The notes beneath the pieces were generated by a model, which saw only the letters and a program-made list of their open reading frames with translations, was not told the DNA's origin and did no database searches. 11,396 nucleotides of DNA from an uncultured Clostridia bacterium. GTDB taxonomy: Bacteria; Bacillota; Clostridia; Oscillospirales; Ruminococcaceae. How positions within the stretch are numbered: position 1 is the stretch's first letter; every line of letters begins with the position of its first letter. Positions 1 to 6,891 of this stretch are shown one piece after another. Both the position numbers and the translations under genes were made by a program. The DNA is taken from assembly GCA_937893735.1 (NCBI GenBank), contig CALBGD010000013.1, positions 1-11,396 on the forward strand, given 5' to 3'.

Positions 1-68
1 TATTTCTGGCGTTCTGCCTGCTTCCGTCCGGCGTGGTGATCCGCGGCAGGATACGCAATTTAAAGTAA
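1..68 (+). CDS. 3' end of an unidentified gene (possibly the membrane partner of the ECF ATPase)
   Basis: A reading frame open from the left edge (first full codon at position 3) ends at TAA 66-68. It encodes a hydrophobic stretch (FLAFCLLPSG) followed by a basic end (RGRIRNLK). Its stop lies 10 bases before the next ATG, so the two genes are almost certainly cotranscribed. A hydrophobic segment with a positively charged tail next to an ECF-type ATPase suggests a membrane component such as EcfT or an S component. That is inferred from context only, since 21 residues are too few to assign a family. Confidence 0.55.
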   Translation, partial: FLAFCLLPSGVVIRGRIRNLK

Positions 69-78
69 CGGAGAAATC

Positions 79-1599
79 ATGGAACAGATAACCATTCAGG
101 GACTTTCATTCAAATATCCGGATGGCACCTCCGCGCTTCAGGACGTCAGCTTTTCCGTGAATCCGGGGGAATTCGTCACGCTGTGCGGGCTTTCCGGCTG
201 CGGAAAAAGCACGCTCCTGCGGCTGATGAAGCCCGGGCTTTTCCCGCGCGGGGAGCTCTCGGGAAGCGTACTTTTCAGCGGAGAATCCCTCATCGCCGAG
301 CCTGACAGGGATTCGGCGCAGAAAATCGGCTTTGTCATGCAGTCCCCGGAGGCGCAGACCGTCACCGACAAGGTATGGCATGAGCTCGCGTTTTCCTGCG
401 AGAGCGTGGGGCTCCCACAGGCGGAGATACGCCGGCGCGTTGGGGAGATGGCGGGATATTTCGGGCTTTCGGAGCTTTTCGAGCGTGAAACGGATACGCT
501 TTCCGGCGGTCAGAAGCAGCTCCTGTGCCTTGCTTCTGCGGCGGCGCTCCACCCGGAGGTGCTTCTGCTGGACGAACCGACCTCCCAGCTTGACCCGATA
601 GCAGCGCAGGGATTCATTGACGCGGTGCGGCGGCTAAACCGCGACTTCGGCGTTACCGTGATCACAGCCGAGCACCGGCTTGAGGAGCTTCTCCCCATAT
701 CCGACCGGGTGATAGTCCTTGACGGCGGAAAGATCATCGCGGACTGCTCCCCAACACTGCTCGCGGAAAGGCTTCCGGCGGGACACCCGATGGAGCGCGC
801 CCTGACGGCAGCTCAGCGTGTCTTCCGCGCGGCGGGCGGCTCCGGGGATTCCCCTGTATCCGTGCGAGAGGGCAGGAGTTCCGCGCTCTGCCGGGAATAC
901 CTGCGCTCCCTGCCCGCAGAAGAAGCGGAGCAGTATTCGCCCTCCGGCGAACCCGTTGTCACGGTAAAGGAGCTTTACGCCGGCTGGGGCAGGACTTCCC
1001 CGGACGTATTGCGCGGAGCTTCCATGAAGCTGTATCCCGGGGAGGTGTACGCGCTCATCGGCGGCAACGGCTCCGGAAAATCCACTCTGCTGAAAGTGCT
1101 GTGCGGAATGCTGAAGCCATCTGCGGGAAAATTTCGCGCAATAAAGGGCGCGGCGATCGCATATCTCCCGCAGGAGCCTTGTATGCTGTTCACGCATGAT
1201 TTCGTGCGCGAGGAAGCTCCGGCGGAATATCTCGAAAAATTCGGGCTGAGCGGTCACTCTGAGAAGAATCCGCTGGACCTCTCCGGCGGCGAGCGGCAGA
1301 GGCTGGCACTCGCAAAACTGCTCTCCCAGAAGCCGGACGTACTCCTGCTGGACGAGCCGACCAAGGGCATGGACGCCGCCGCTAAGCATAGCTTTTCGGA
1401 AATGCTGCGCGGGCTGGCGGGAGCCGGGCTGTGCGTACTGCTTGTAACTCATGACACGGAGCTTGCCGCAGGCTGCGCCGATATGTGCGGTATGCTGTTC
1501 AACGGCGAGATCCTTAATGAAGCTCCACCTGCTGAAATGTTCAGCGGAAATTACTTCTACACCACTCCGATGGCAAGGCTGAAACGCGGAATTATTTAA
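79..1599 (+). CDS. ABC transporter ATP-binding protein with two fused ATPase domains, ECF (EcfA-A'/YkoD) type
   Basis: This 506-residue protein is predicted to power an energy-coupling-factor importer for a vitamin, metal or other small nutrient; the substrate cannot be read here. ATPase domain 1 has Walker A GLSGCGKST (37-45), Q-loop Q88, signature LSGGQ (141-145), Walker B LLLDEP (162-167) and switch H199 within TAEHR, a form common in ECF ATPases. Domain 2 has Walker A GGNGSGKST (328-336), Q365, LSGGE (401-405), LLLDEP (422-427) and H458. All catalytic residues are intact in both halves. Domain 2 is compact: Walker A to signature spans about 65 residues, against about 96 in domain 1. The linker at about 240-290 is low in motifs. 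The ATG at 79 has GGAG at 70-73. Such fused ATPases normally pair with one EcfT and one S component, so the gene ending at 68 is a likely partner. Confidence is high for a tandem ABC ATPase and moderate for the ECF assignment. Confidence 0.9.
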   Translation: MEQITIQGLSFKYPDGTSALQDVSFSVNPGEFVTLCGLSGCGKSTLLRLMKPGLFPRGELSGSVLFSGESLIAEPDRDSAQKIGFVMQSPEAQTVTDKVWHELAFSCESVGLPQAEIRRRVGEMAGYFGLSELFERETDTLSGGQKQLLCLASAAALHPEVLLLDEPTSQLDPIAAQGFIDAVRRLNRDFGVTVITAEHRLEELLPISDRVIVLDGGKIIADCSPTLLAERLPAGHPMERALTAAQRVFRAAGGSGDSPVSVREGRSSALCREYLRSLPAEEAEQYSPSGEPVVTVKELYAGWGRTSPDVLRGASMKLYPGEVYALIGGNGSGKSTLLKVLCGMLKPSAGKFRAIKGAAIAYLPQEPCMLFTHDFVREEAPAEYLEKFGLSGHSEKNPLDLSGGERQRLALAKLLSQKPDVLLLDEPTKGMDAAAKHSFSEMLRGLAGAGLCVLLVTHDTELAAGCADMCGMLFNGEILNEAPPAEMFSGNYFYTTPMARLKRGII

Positions 1600-1618
1600 A
1601 ACTTACGTTTTAGTTTTT
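1597..1618 (+). terminator. weak AT-rich hairpin plus T-run after the ABC ATPase gene
   Basis: TAAAAC (1597-1602, starting at the stop codon) can pair with GTTTTA (1607-1612) around the loop TTAC, and GTTTTT follows. The stem has only one G-C pair and overlaps the stop codon, so it is a weak candidate. It would separate the ABC gene from the promoter at 1642. Confidence 0.35.
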
Positions 1619-1641
1619 GCACAAAATTTTTATTAAAGTGG

Positions 1642-1670
1642 TTGAATTAGCTCCCGGATTGTGCTATAAT
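1642..1670 (+). promoter_or_regulatory. sigma-A promoter of the moxR-DUF58 operon
   Basis: TTGAAT (-35, 1642-1647) and TATAAT (-10, 1665-1670) are separated by exactly 17 bases. TG one base upstream of the -10 (1662-1663, then C) makes it an extended -10. Transcription should start near 1677, giving a leader of about 107 bases before the ATG at 1784. Confidence 0.8.
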
Positions 1671-1723
1671 AAACAAAGAGTATTTATATTAATCAGGATC
1701 TAAGGCAGTATAAACATCATAAC

Positions 1724-1741
1724 AAGCGCCTGACGGCGCTT
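1724..1741 (+). promoter_or_regulatory. GC-rich hairpin in the moxR leader
   Basis: AAGCGCC (1724-1730) is a perfect inverted repeat of GGCGCTT (1735-1741) around TGAC, giving a 7-bp stem with a 4-base loop. It lies in the untranslated leader about 31 bases before the Shine-Dalgarno sequence. No T-run follows (TCGGGGG does), so it is not a conventional terminator. An RNA-stabilising stem or a regulatory element is possible. I recognise no known riboswitch consensus in the leader. Confidence 0.5.
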
Positions 1742-1783
1742 TCGGGGGAATTGGTTAAATATATAAAATCTAAGGAGCAAATA

Positions 1784-2740
1784 ATGGCTTATCTGAATGA
1801 AAACCAGCAGCGCATGACAAGGCTTGCTGGTGAGATCTCAAAGGTCATAAAGGGAAAGAGCGAGGCTGTTCAGCTTATTCTGACGGCGCTGCTGGCGCAG
1901 GGTCATGTCCTTATCGAGGACGTACCCGGCGTGGGAAAGACAACGCTTGCAATGGCGCTGGGAAAGGCTACCGGGCTGGAATTCCGCAGGGCGCAGTTCA
2001 CGCCGGACGTAATGGCGTCGGATATCACCGGATTCACGATGTTCAACCGCGAGGAAAACCGGTTCGAATACCGCGCGGGACTGGTCATGACGAATATCCT
2101 GCTCGCGGACGAGATAAACCGCACCTCGCCTAAAACTCAGTCCGCACTGCTGGAGGCGATGGAGGAAAAGCGTGTCACCGTTGACGGAGTCGTTCACCGC
2201 CTGCCGGAGCCGTTCATCGTTATCGCAACGCAGAACTCTCAGGGCTGCGTAGGAACATTCCCGCTGCCGGAGGCTCAGCTAGACCGATTCATGATAAAGC
2301 TCAGCCTCGGCTACCCCTCAGTCGAGGAGGAGACCGGGATACTTATGGACAGGCTGGGCAGCAACCCGGTAAACGACGTGGAGCCCGTAATGACCATGGA
2401 GCAGCTCCAGAGCTGTATCGAGGACGTAAAGAACGTCCAGTTTGCCGAGAGCCTCTGCCGCTATGTCGCGGAGCTTTCCGCCGCAACAAGGACCCACGGC
2501 GGCGTTGAGATGGGAGTCAGCCCGCGTGCTTCCCTCGCGATAATGCAGGCGGCGCGCGCGTTTGCCTACCTCAGCGGGCGGGACTATGTCGTACCGGAGG
2601 ACATCGTGCGGCTGCTTATCCCTGTGTTCAGCCACAGGATAGTGCTCCGTCAGGAGATGAAGCTCCGCAGAATGGAAGTTTCCTCGGTGCTTCAGGACGC
2701 CGTTTCATCAGTCACCCCGCCGGTAAAGCGCAGCCTTTGA
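1784..2740 (+). CDS. MoxR-family AAA+ ATPase
   Basis: This 318-residue cytoplasmic AAA+ ATPase belongs to the MoxR group, which is thought to act as a chaperone in maturing or activating partner proteins, often with VWA or DUF58 proteins. Visible motifs are Walker A GVGKTT (49-54), Walker B LLADEINR (106-113), sensor 1 ATQN (148-151), the family stretch LPEAQLDRF (161-169) carrying the presumed arginine finger R168, and sensor 2 GVSPRA (244-249) with R248. The loop after sensor 1 reads NSQGCVGT, whereas many MoxR proteins have NP there. I chose ATG 1784 because AGGAG (1773-1777) sits 6 bases before it. An in-frame TTG at 1751 would add 11 residues but has no such site. Length matches the family. 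DUF58 follows 15 bases downstream in the same operon, the classic MoxR partner arrangement. Confidence 0.93.
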   Translation: MAYLNENQQRMTRLAGEISKVIKGKSEAVQLILTALLAQGHVLIEDVPGVGKTTLAMALGKATGLEFRRAQFTPDVMASDITGFTMFNREENRFEYRAGLVMTNILLADEINRTSPKTQSALLEAMEEKRVTVDGVVHRLPEPFIVIATQNSQGCVGTFPLPEAQLDRFMIKLSLGYPSVEEETGILMDRLGSNPVNDVEPVMTMEQLQSCIEDVKNVQFAESLCRYVAELSAATRTHGGVEMGVSPRASLAIMQAARAFAYLSGRDYVVPEDIVRLLIPVFSHRIVLRQEMKLRRMEVSSVLQDAVSSVTPPVKRSL

Positions 2741-2755
2741 CGACAGGGGGCAGAA

Positions 2756-3925
2756 ATGCGCAGAAACAGAGTACTATATATTTTCCTTGCAGTCGGGCTG
2801 CTGGCGTTCTCCATCGCATACCAGAGCCGTATTTCAGCCGTGCTGCTTATTGCGGCGCTGTGCTATCCCGTTCTTGCGGCGATAGCGGCGTTCATCGCCA
2901 GCCGCACCGCCGACGCTGGTTTCGTGAACAAGCGTGAAGTGCACCAGAAATGCGAGGACTTCGAGCTGTGGCTGTATGTGCGCAGCAGATTCATTCTTCC
3001 GTTTGCGCCGATAGAATTGCAGTGCAGCATTCCCGACCGGGACACCGGGCTGTTCTCCACAAAGAGGATATACGCCGCTGTGCCGCCGCTCGGAAAGTGC
3101 CGGATATCCGCCGCCGCAATGCACCGCTACCGCGGCTCCTATGTCGCGGAAATAAGCAGGATAGCGGTCTGCGACCCGCTCAGGATAATCCGTATATCGA
3201 GAAAAATGGCGGGCGAGGAGACGCTCGTATTCCTGCCGCGCCGCGTGGATATCGGCGAGATATCGGCGGAAGCCCGCAGTGAAAACAGCAGCAATCCGGT
3301 ACCTCTGCTGAAAGGCGAGCGCGAGGATTTCTCGCACGTCCGGGAATACCTCCCCGGCGACATAATGCAGCTCGTCCACTGGAAGCTCACCGCCAAGCAG
3401 GACGACCTGATGATAAAGCAGTACGACGAGGCAACCGAGCAGCGCACCGCGATAATCTGCGACTACAACTTTGAAGGAAGCACTGCGGGAGCCGTGATGA
3501 AGCAGGCGGACGCCGTGATAGAAGCCGCTCTTGCATTTGCGCTTTCGGCAGTGAATACCGGCTCGGGAGTTACGGTAGACCTCGGCTCCGGAATGCCTGA
3601 ATTTGGCGGCGTTATCCGGGATATGCAGGATTTCGAGAGATTCTACGACCTGATGTCCGTGATACCATCGCGAATGGACACGGCTGACATAGGCACCCTC
3701 GCGGCGAATGTCCGCAGCACGGGAGCCGCGACCGTACTTCTGATAACCTGCCGCCTTACCGAGGAAACTATCCTTGCGGCGCAGACGGCGGCGGAATCCA
3801 TTCAGGGAGAAACGGTGCTGGTGTGGCTAAGCCTCGGGGGTTCCTCAGAGCTGGAGTCGCAGGCGCATGGAAAGAAATTCTTTTTCATGCCGATCCGCGG
3901 AGATATCGAATCCATCAACAAATAA
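2756..3925 (+). CDS. DUF58-domain membrane protein, MoxR partner
   Basis: This 389-residue protein starts with two closely spaced hydrophobic segments (about 6-20 and 27-49) that should anchor it in the membrane. A beta-rich region follows, and then the DUF58 core at about 187-232: GEREDFSHVREYLPGD, the HWKLTAK stretch and a nearby KQYDEA. That pattern (R-x-Y-x-x-G-D, then H-W-K-x-x-A) is the DUF58 hallmark. The part after about 240 starts with hydrophobic AIICDYN and probably folds like a von Willebrand A domain, as in related proteins. The ATG at 2756 has a G-rich site AGGGGG (2745-2750), weaker than those of its neighbours. The gene lies 15 bases after moxR and ends just before a strong terminator, so the operon has only two genes. 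The transglutaminase-like gene often found third in such operons is absent. Molecular function is unknown for the family. Confidence 0.9.
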   Translation: MRRNRVLYIFLAVGLLAFSIAYQSRISAVLLIAALCYPVLAAIAAFIASRTADAGFVNKREVHQKCEDFELWLYVRSRFILPFAPIELQCSIPDRDTGLFSTKRIYAAVPPLGKCRISAAAMHRYRGSYVAEISRIAVCDPLRIIRISRKMAGEETLVFLPRRVDIGEISAEARSENSSNPVPLLKGEREDFSHVREYLPGDIMQLVHWKLTAKQDDLMIKQYDEATEQRTAIICDYNFEGSTAGAVMKQADAVIEAALAFALSAVNTGSGVTVDLGSGMPEFGGVIRDMQDFERFYDLMSVIPSRMDTADIGTLAANVRSTGAATVLLITCRLTEETILAAQTAAESIQGETVLVWLSLGGSSELESQAHGKKFFFMPIRGDIESINK

Positions 3926-3928
3926 AAC

Positions 3929-3957
3929 AAACCGCAGGCTGCAAGGCCTGCGGTTTT
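3929..3957. terminator. bidirectional intrinsic terminator between convergent operons
   Basis: An 11-bp stem pairs 3929-3939 (AAACCGCAGGC) with 3946-3956 (GCCTGCGGTTT) around the 6-base loop TGCAAG. On the + strand it ends in TTTT; on the - strand the complement of 3922-3930 reads TTGTTTTAT. It lies in the 36-base gap between the DUF58 gene (+) and the lipoprotein gene (-) and can serve both. Confidence 0.9.
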
Positions 3958-3961
3958 GCTT

Positions 3962-4927
3962 TTAATATGCGGCTTTGTTCTCAAAAGCGGCGGTGTAATT
4001 CCGGGCAAGCGAGGGATACTTTTCAAAAACCTCCGCGCCGTCCGTGAAGCCTATCATCGCAAGGGTGATATCGCTGAGCTCCTGCGGGATATTTTCGTAA
4101 TCATAGCTTCCGTCCGGATTATAGGTGTTATACATCAGCGCCATGCTGTAATCCGGGTCGTTTGCTATCGCTTCGGCGATATCTGAGGTAAATCCGTCTG
4201 ACTTCTTCTCTGCATAGAGGTCTATCGCGCCGAAAAGATGGAGTATCTCATGGGCATAGCAGGCGAGGTTTTCGTATCTCGTGCCGTACATATCGTGCAC
4301 GAACATAGCCACCCACTCGTAGCCGTAATAATTACCGTCCGGGTAATATACCTGACTGTACGCAGAAGCACCGGCGTCCAGCATTACCATAAAGCCGATA
4401 CTGTCCGTGCCGTATTTCTCGTAGATATCGTCAAACGGTATCTCGTCCGCTATGAGGGAATCCACGGTATCCTTGAACCCGGTGTAGGTATCCGCCCTGA
4501 AATTCGCAGCGTCAGTTGCGGGTTTATCGCAGCTTATCCGGAAAAGCAGGTCGCTGTTCTCGGAATCATAGTTGTACAGCCTGACGCTTTTGCCGTATTT
4601 CTTTCCCTGCTCTTCAAGATAGCGGCAGGAGCGGTCTATCGACTGGTTGGCGTAGGTTATCTCATCGTCCGTGAAATCCGCGTCTGGGGTCTCAAGCAGG
4701 ATAGTAACTATAACGGATTCTCCCTCAAGGGTGTTGGCGCTGCCCTGAGGCCTCCATGCGCCGTACTCTTTGGCGCTCTCATAAGTGACCGGGCTGGAAG
4801 CCTCCTGCGTGTAGCTGCTCTGCTCCTCGTAAGTCCATGTATCGTCATCAAGCAGCACCGAGCAGCCGGGAAGTGCGGTAAACACGACAGCAAGCGCCGC
4901 TGCGGAAAGTTTTCTTAATATCTTCAT
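3962..4927 (-). CDS. lipoprotein with metzincin-like HExxHxxGxxD zinc site (putative surface metalloprotease)
   Basis: This 321-residue protein has a lipoprotein signal: basic MKILRKL, a hydrophobic core (8-18) and lipobox LPGC (19-22), so C22 should be lipidated and the protein held outside the membrane. A polar linker (about 24-60) follows. The catalytic motif is HEILHLFGAID (226-236), which fits HExxHxxGxxD: H226 and H230 as zinc ligands, E227 as base, D236 as third ligand. MALMYN (262-267) lies about 30 residues on and could supply the methionine turn, making a metzincin-like fold likely. I cannot name the peptidase family; M6-like and snapalysin-like proteases also use Asp as third ligand. 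The protein ends shortly after a Tyr/Phe-rich region with no obvious extra domain. The start has GGAGG six bases upstream, overlapping the stop region of the preceding acetyltransferase gene (10-base gap), so translation is probably coupled. Proteolytic activity is inferred. Confidence 0.8.
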   Translation of the reverse strand: MKILRKLSAAALAVVFTALPGCSVLLDDDTWTYEEQSSYTQEASSPVTYESAKEYGAWRPQGSANTLEGESVIVTILLETPDADFTDDEITYANQSIDRSCRYLEEQGKKYGKSVRLYNYDSENSDLLFRISCDKPATDAANFRADTYTGFKDTVDSLIADEIPFDDIYEKYGTDSIGFMVMLDAGASAYSQVYYPDGNYYGYEWVAMFVHDMYGTRYENLACYAHEILHLFGAIDLYAEKKSDGFTSDIAEAIANDPDYSMALMYNTYNPDGSYDYENIPQELSDITLAMIGFTDGAEVFEKYPSLARNYTAAFENKAAY

Positions 4928-4937
4928 ATATCCTCCG

Positions 4938-6152
4938 TCAGATGTAGTCCGAAACGTACGGTATCTGGTGGAGAAGTATATCGTCCAGTATCTCCACCGC
5001 GGAATGCTCCGCCTTTATCCTGTCCATGACGTACAGCTTTTCAGCCGTCTTGTAGCCGAGAAGCAGCGTTGTCAGCGTTGCATTGGTGAGCCCCGCCGTA
5101 TAATCCGGCTCTTCGTCGGTGATGCGGCATCTGCCGCGCTCAAAACGTACCGTGAAACTCCCGTTGTTCCATGGCAGGAGCTCGTCCGTCACGTCAAACC
5201 GGAACACCGCCGGGGGTTCGTCCGGGTCGCAGACGTAGCCCTCAAAGAACTGTTCCACATCGATTATTCTTCCCATTGCGTACGGGCGGATAGTCTCCTT
5301 GATGTCGCTGTCGTCCAGCTCAAAGGCTATCGACTCGCTGTAATAATTGTTGCCGCGCACCTCGTCTATCATGGAATCATGCGCGTGAATGAACTCCCAC
5401 AGACCGCGCTGAGCCTCGTGATTGAGGTATATCATCTCCTTGATGTGCATTACATCGTTGTTGATGAGATACACCATATATCCGTAGGGCACATCGTCGC
5501 TGGAATAGTATATGGCAACTTTGGTGTCGTCCTCGTCCCAGCGCCAGTATTCCTCCCACGCGAGATTGTTGCGGAAAAGACAGCCGTGGGTCTTTTCCGC
5601 GAACTTTGTGTGAAGCTGCCGGAACTGCTCGTCGTCCCACTCAACGCGGCGGACGTAGCCCGGCTCCTGAATTTTGCGCGGTATCTGGGTGTCCTTTACT
5701 ATGTAGGTCATCTTGTTGGAGATTATCTCCCAGCCCAGCCGGCGGTACAGCGGGATCGAATACGGATAGAGAAGCGCAAACGGGCGGTGGTTCTCCCTCA
5801 TGCGGGTGAGGCTCTGTATCATCAGGCGCTTCATTATGCCGTGGCCCGTGTGCTCCGGATAGGTGCAGACGCTGGTAACGAAGCCCACCGGGTACTTCAC
5901 CCCGTAGATGTTCATATCCAGCGGATATACGGCGAACTGCGATATCAGGTCCTTGCCGTCAAAGCAGCCAAGCACGTCCGCCCTCTGTATTACCGGGAAC
6001 TTTGAGCGCTTTATCTCGTCGTCCTTCCAGCCGGTCTCGGAAAGCTCCTGCTCCGTCACCTGAAATGCGTATCTCAGCAGCGCGTTGTACTGGTCTATAT
6101 CCTGAATGGTAAGCGGCCGTATGGTGTAATTTTCTTCATCGTCCCTGCTCAT
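4938..6152 (-). CDS. Eis-like GNAT N-acetyltransferase (GNAT-GNAT-SCP2 layout)
   Basis: This 404-residue protein has the length and layout of the Eis family, which acetylates amine groups using acetyl-CoA; some members modify aminoglycosides. The first GNAT domain covers about 9-155, with the acetyl-CoA loop in YPEHTGHGIMKRL (98-110, an RxxGxG/A-type variant). PLYRRLGWE (144-152) follows, where Y146 matches the position of the catalytic tyrosine of Eis (Y126 in M. tuberculosis, from general knowledge). A second, degenerate GNAT domain spans about 160-300 and a sterol-carrier-like C-terminal domain about 305-400. In Eis the C-terminal carboxylate joins catalysis; here the chain ends SDYI. The ATG at 6152 has AAGGGG about 8 bases upstream and a consensus promoter close by. 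It is first in an operon with the lipoprotein gene. No signal peptide, so cytoplasmic. Substrate unknown. Confidence 0.88.
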   Translation of the reverse strand: MSRDDEENYTIRPLTIQDIDQYNALLRYAFQVTEQELSETGWKDDEIKRSKFPVIQRADVLGCFDGKDLISQFAVYPLDMNIYGVKYPVGFVTSVCTYPEHTGHGIMKRLMIQSLTRMRENHRPFALLYPYSIPLYRRLGWEIISNKMTYIVKDTQIPRKIQEPGYVRRVEWDDEQFRQLHTKFAEKTHGCLFRNNLAWEEYWRWDEDDTKVAIYYSSDDVPYGYMVYLINNDVMHIKEMIYLNHEAQRGLWEFIHAHDSMIDEVRGNNYYSESIAFELDDSDIKETIRPYAMGRIIDVEQFFEGYVCDPDEPPAVFRFDVTDELLPWNNGSFTVRFERGRCRITDEEPDYTAGLTNATLTTLLLGYKTAEKLYVMDRIKAEHSAVEILDDILLHQIPYVSDYI

Positions 6153-6188
6153 ATAAATACCCCTTTTTACTGTTATATCTCTTTTGAT

Positions 6189-6217
6189 ATTGTATCACAC
6201 CAGCAGGGATTTGTCAA
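6189..6217 (-). promoter_or_regulatory. sigma-A promoter of the acetyltransferase-lipoprotein operon
   Basis: Read on the - strand, TTGACA (6217-6212, perfect -35) and TACAAT (6194-6189) are separated by 17 bases, with TG-A just before the -10 (extended -10). Transcription should start near 6182, about 30 bases before the ATG at 6152. This is the best -35 in the window. Confidence 0.85.
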
Positions 6218-6239
6218 TTCAAATGGAGTATAAACAATG

Positions 6240-6268
6240 CGGCACCGCTCCTTAAATAAGTGGTGCCG
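6240..6268 (-). terminator. probable intrinsic terminator of the DUF2798 gene
   Basis: CGGCACCGCT (6240-6249) pairs with AGTGGTGCCG (6259-6268), a 10-bp stem with one G-U pair and a 9-base loop. It lies 9 bases beyond the stop codon of the DUF2798 gene. On the - strand the tail reads CATTGTTTATA, only moderately T-rich, so termination may be incomplete. The hairpin also lies upstream of the next promoter at 6189-6217, isolating the two units. Confidence 0.65.
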
Positions 6269-6277
6269 TGATAATAT

Positions 6278-6766
6278 TTACGCCGCCTTGGCTTCACCAG
6301 CCGCAAGCTGCTTCCTGAATATCGTGCGGAACAGCAGTCTTACAACCGGACCGGCATAGAGAAGCTGCCAGAAGAACGCCATAGGCAGGCATAGCGCCCA
6401 CTGAGTGAGCCAGTTCGGAAGCCAGTCGGCGGTGAATCCGTTGTGTATGAAGTTCACGATGAGAGTCATTGTCGGCACCATGAGCATAACCATGCAGCAC
6501 TGTATGGATACGGTGATGAACATAGGCTTGTCGGTGTGCGGGTCAAGAAAGCGGAAAGCTATCCCGGCTGCCAGCTTCGACATCACGAAATACACCAGCA
6601 GGAACACTATCACATACTCTATCCACATCTCCTTCAGCGCTGCGAGAAGTATCCCGTAGGTAAGCCCTCCGGACTGCACCGCGATGGAATACGCGGTCAT
6701 ACCGAACACCATGAAGAAAGCCATCATGGCGGTGAATACTACGTTCTGAAATTTTGTCTTTGGCAT
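6278..6766 (-). CDS. DUF2798 family four-helix membrane protein
   Basis: This 162-residue integral membrane protein has four predicted helices, at about 8-30, 48-71, 82-105 and 120-145. The opening MPKTKFQNVVF, the LDPHTDKP loop (74-81) after helix 2 and the PMAFFWQLLYAGP stretch (128-140) match what I know of DUF2798 proteins, whose function is unknown. I chose ATG 6766 because AGGAGG (6780-6775) is 8 bases upstream. The frame remains open to a GTG at 6832, but that would translate through the leader hairpin and has no ribosome site. The last residues (AAGEAKAA) are polar and probably cytoplasmic. The gene is monocistronic, divergent from the MATE gene across a long spacer, and preceded by a terminator-like hairpin. 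Confidence 0.85.
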   Translation of the reverse strand: MPKTKFQNVVFTAMMAFFMVFGMTAYSIAVQSGGLTYGILLAALKEMWIEYVIVFLLVYFVMSKLAAGIAFRFLDPHTDKPMFITVSIQCCMVMLMVPTMTLIVNFIHNGFTADWLPNWLTQWALCLPMAFFWQLLYAGPVVRLLFRTIFRKQLAAGEAKAA

Positions 6767-6799
6767 TTGTTTTTCCTCCTGAAATTTTGTTATGAACAT

Positions 6800-6829
6800 A
6801 AAAAAGGCGCCGTTACTGCACAGCGCCTT
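6800..6829 (-). terminator. promoter-proximal terminator-like hairpin (possible attenuator) in the DUF2798 leader
   Basis: On the - strand AAGGCGCTG (6829-6821) pairs with CGGCGCCTT (6812-6804) around an 8-base loop. The 9-bp stem has one U-G pair and runs into six T residues (6805-6800). It has the form of an intrinsic terminator, yet lies between the promoter (6840-6869) and the ribosome site (6775-6780), beginning only about 5 bases after the predicted transcription start. Unless read through, transcripts would end after about 35 bases. Confidence 0.65.
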
Positions 6830-6839
6830 CACTGCTTCT

Positions 6840-6869
6840 ATTGTAGCACAAATAAATCCGTAATGTCAT
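6840..6869 (-). promoter_or_regulatory. sigma-A promoter of the DUF2798 gene
   Basis: On the - strand ATGACA (6869-6864, 5 of 6 to consensus) and TACAAT (6845-6840) are separated by 18 bases, with TG-C before the -10 (extended -10). The start is predicted near 6833, an A. Confidence 0.7.
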
Positions 6870-6891
6870 AGGCATTTTACACGAATTGATT

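Noticed and set aside
634..1452. Open frame on the - strand (272 codons) opposite the ABC ATPase
   Set aside because: It is a shadow frame; the + strand carries all ABC motifs in both domains.
1751..1783. Earlier TTG start for the MoxR protein
   Set aside because: It adds 11 residues not typical of the family and lacks a good ribosome site, whereas ATG 1784 has AGGAG at 6 bases.
4968..6005. Long open frame on the + strand (345 codons) opposite the acetyltransferase
   Set aside because: It is a shadow of the Eis-like gene on the other strand, with no family motifs; the minus-strand frame has the motifs, promoter and ribosome site.
6767..6832. In-frame N-terminal extension of the DUF2798 protein from GTG 6832
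   Set aside because: The GTG lies about one base from the predicted transcription start with no ribosome site, and translation would cross the leader hairpin. ATG 6766 has AGGAGG at ideal spacing.
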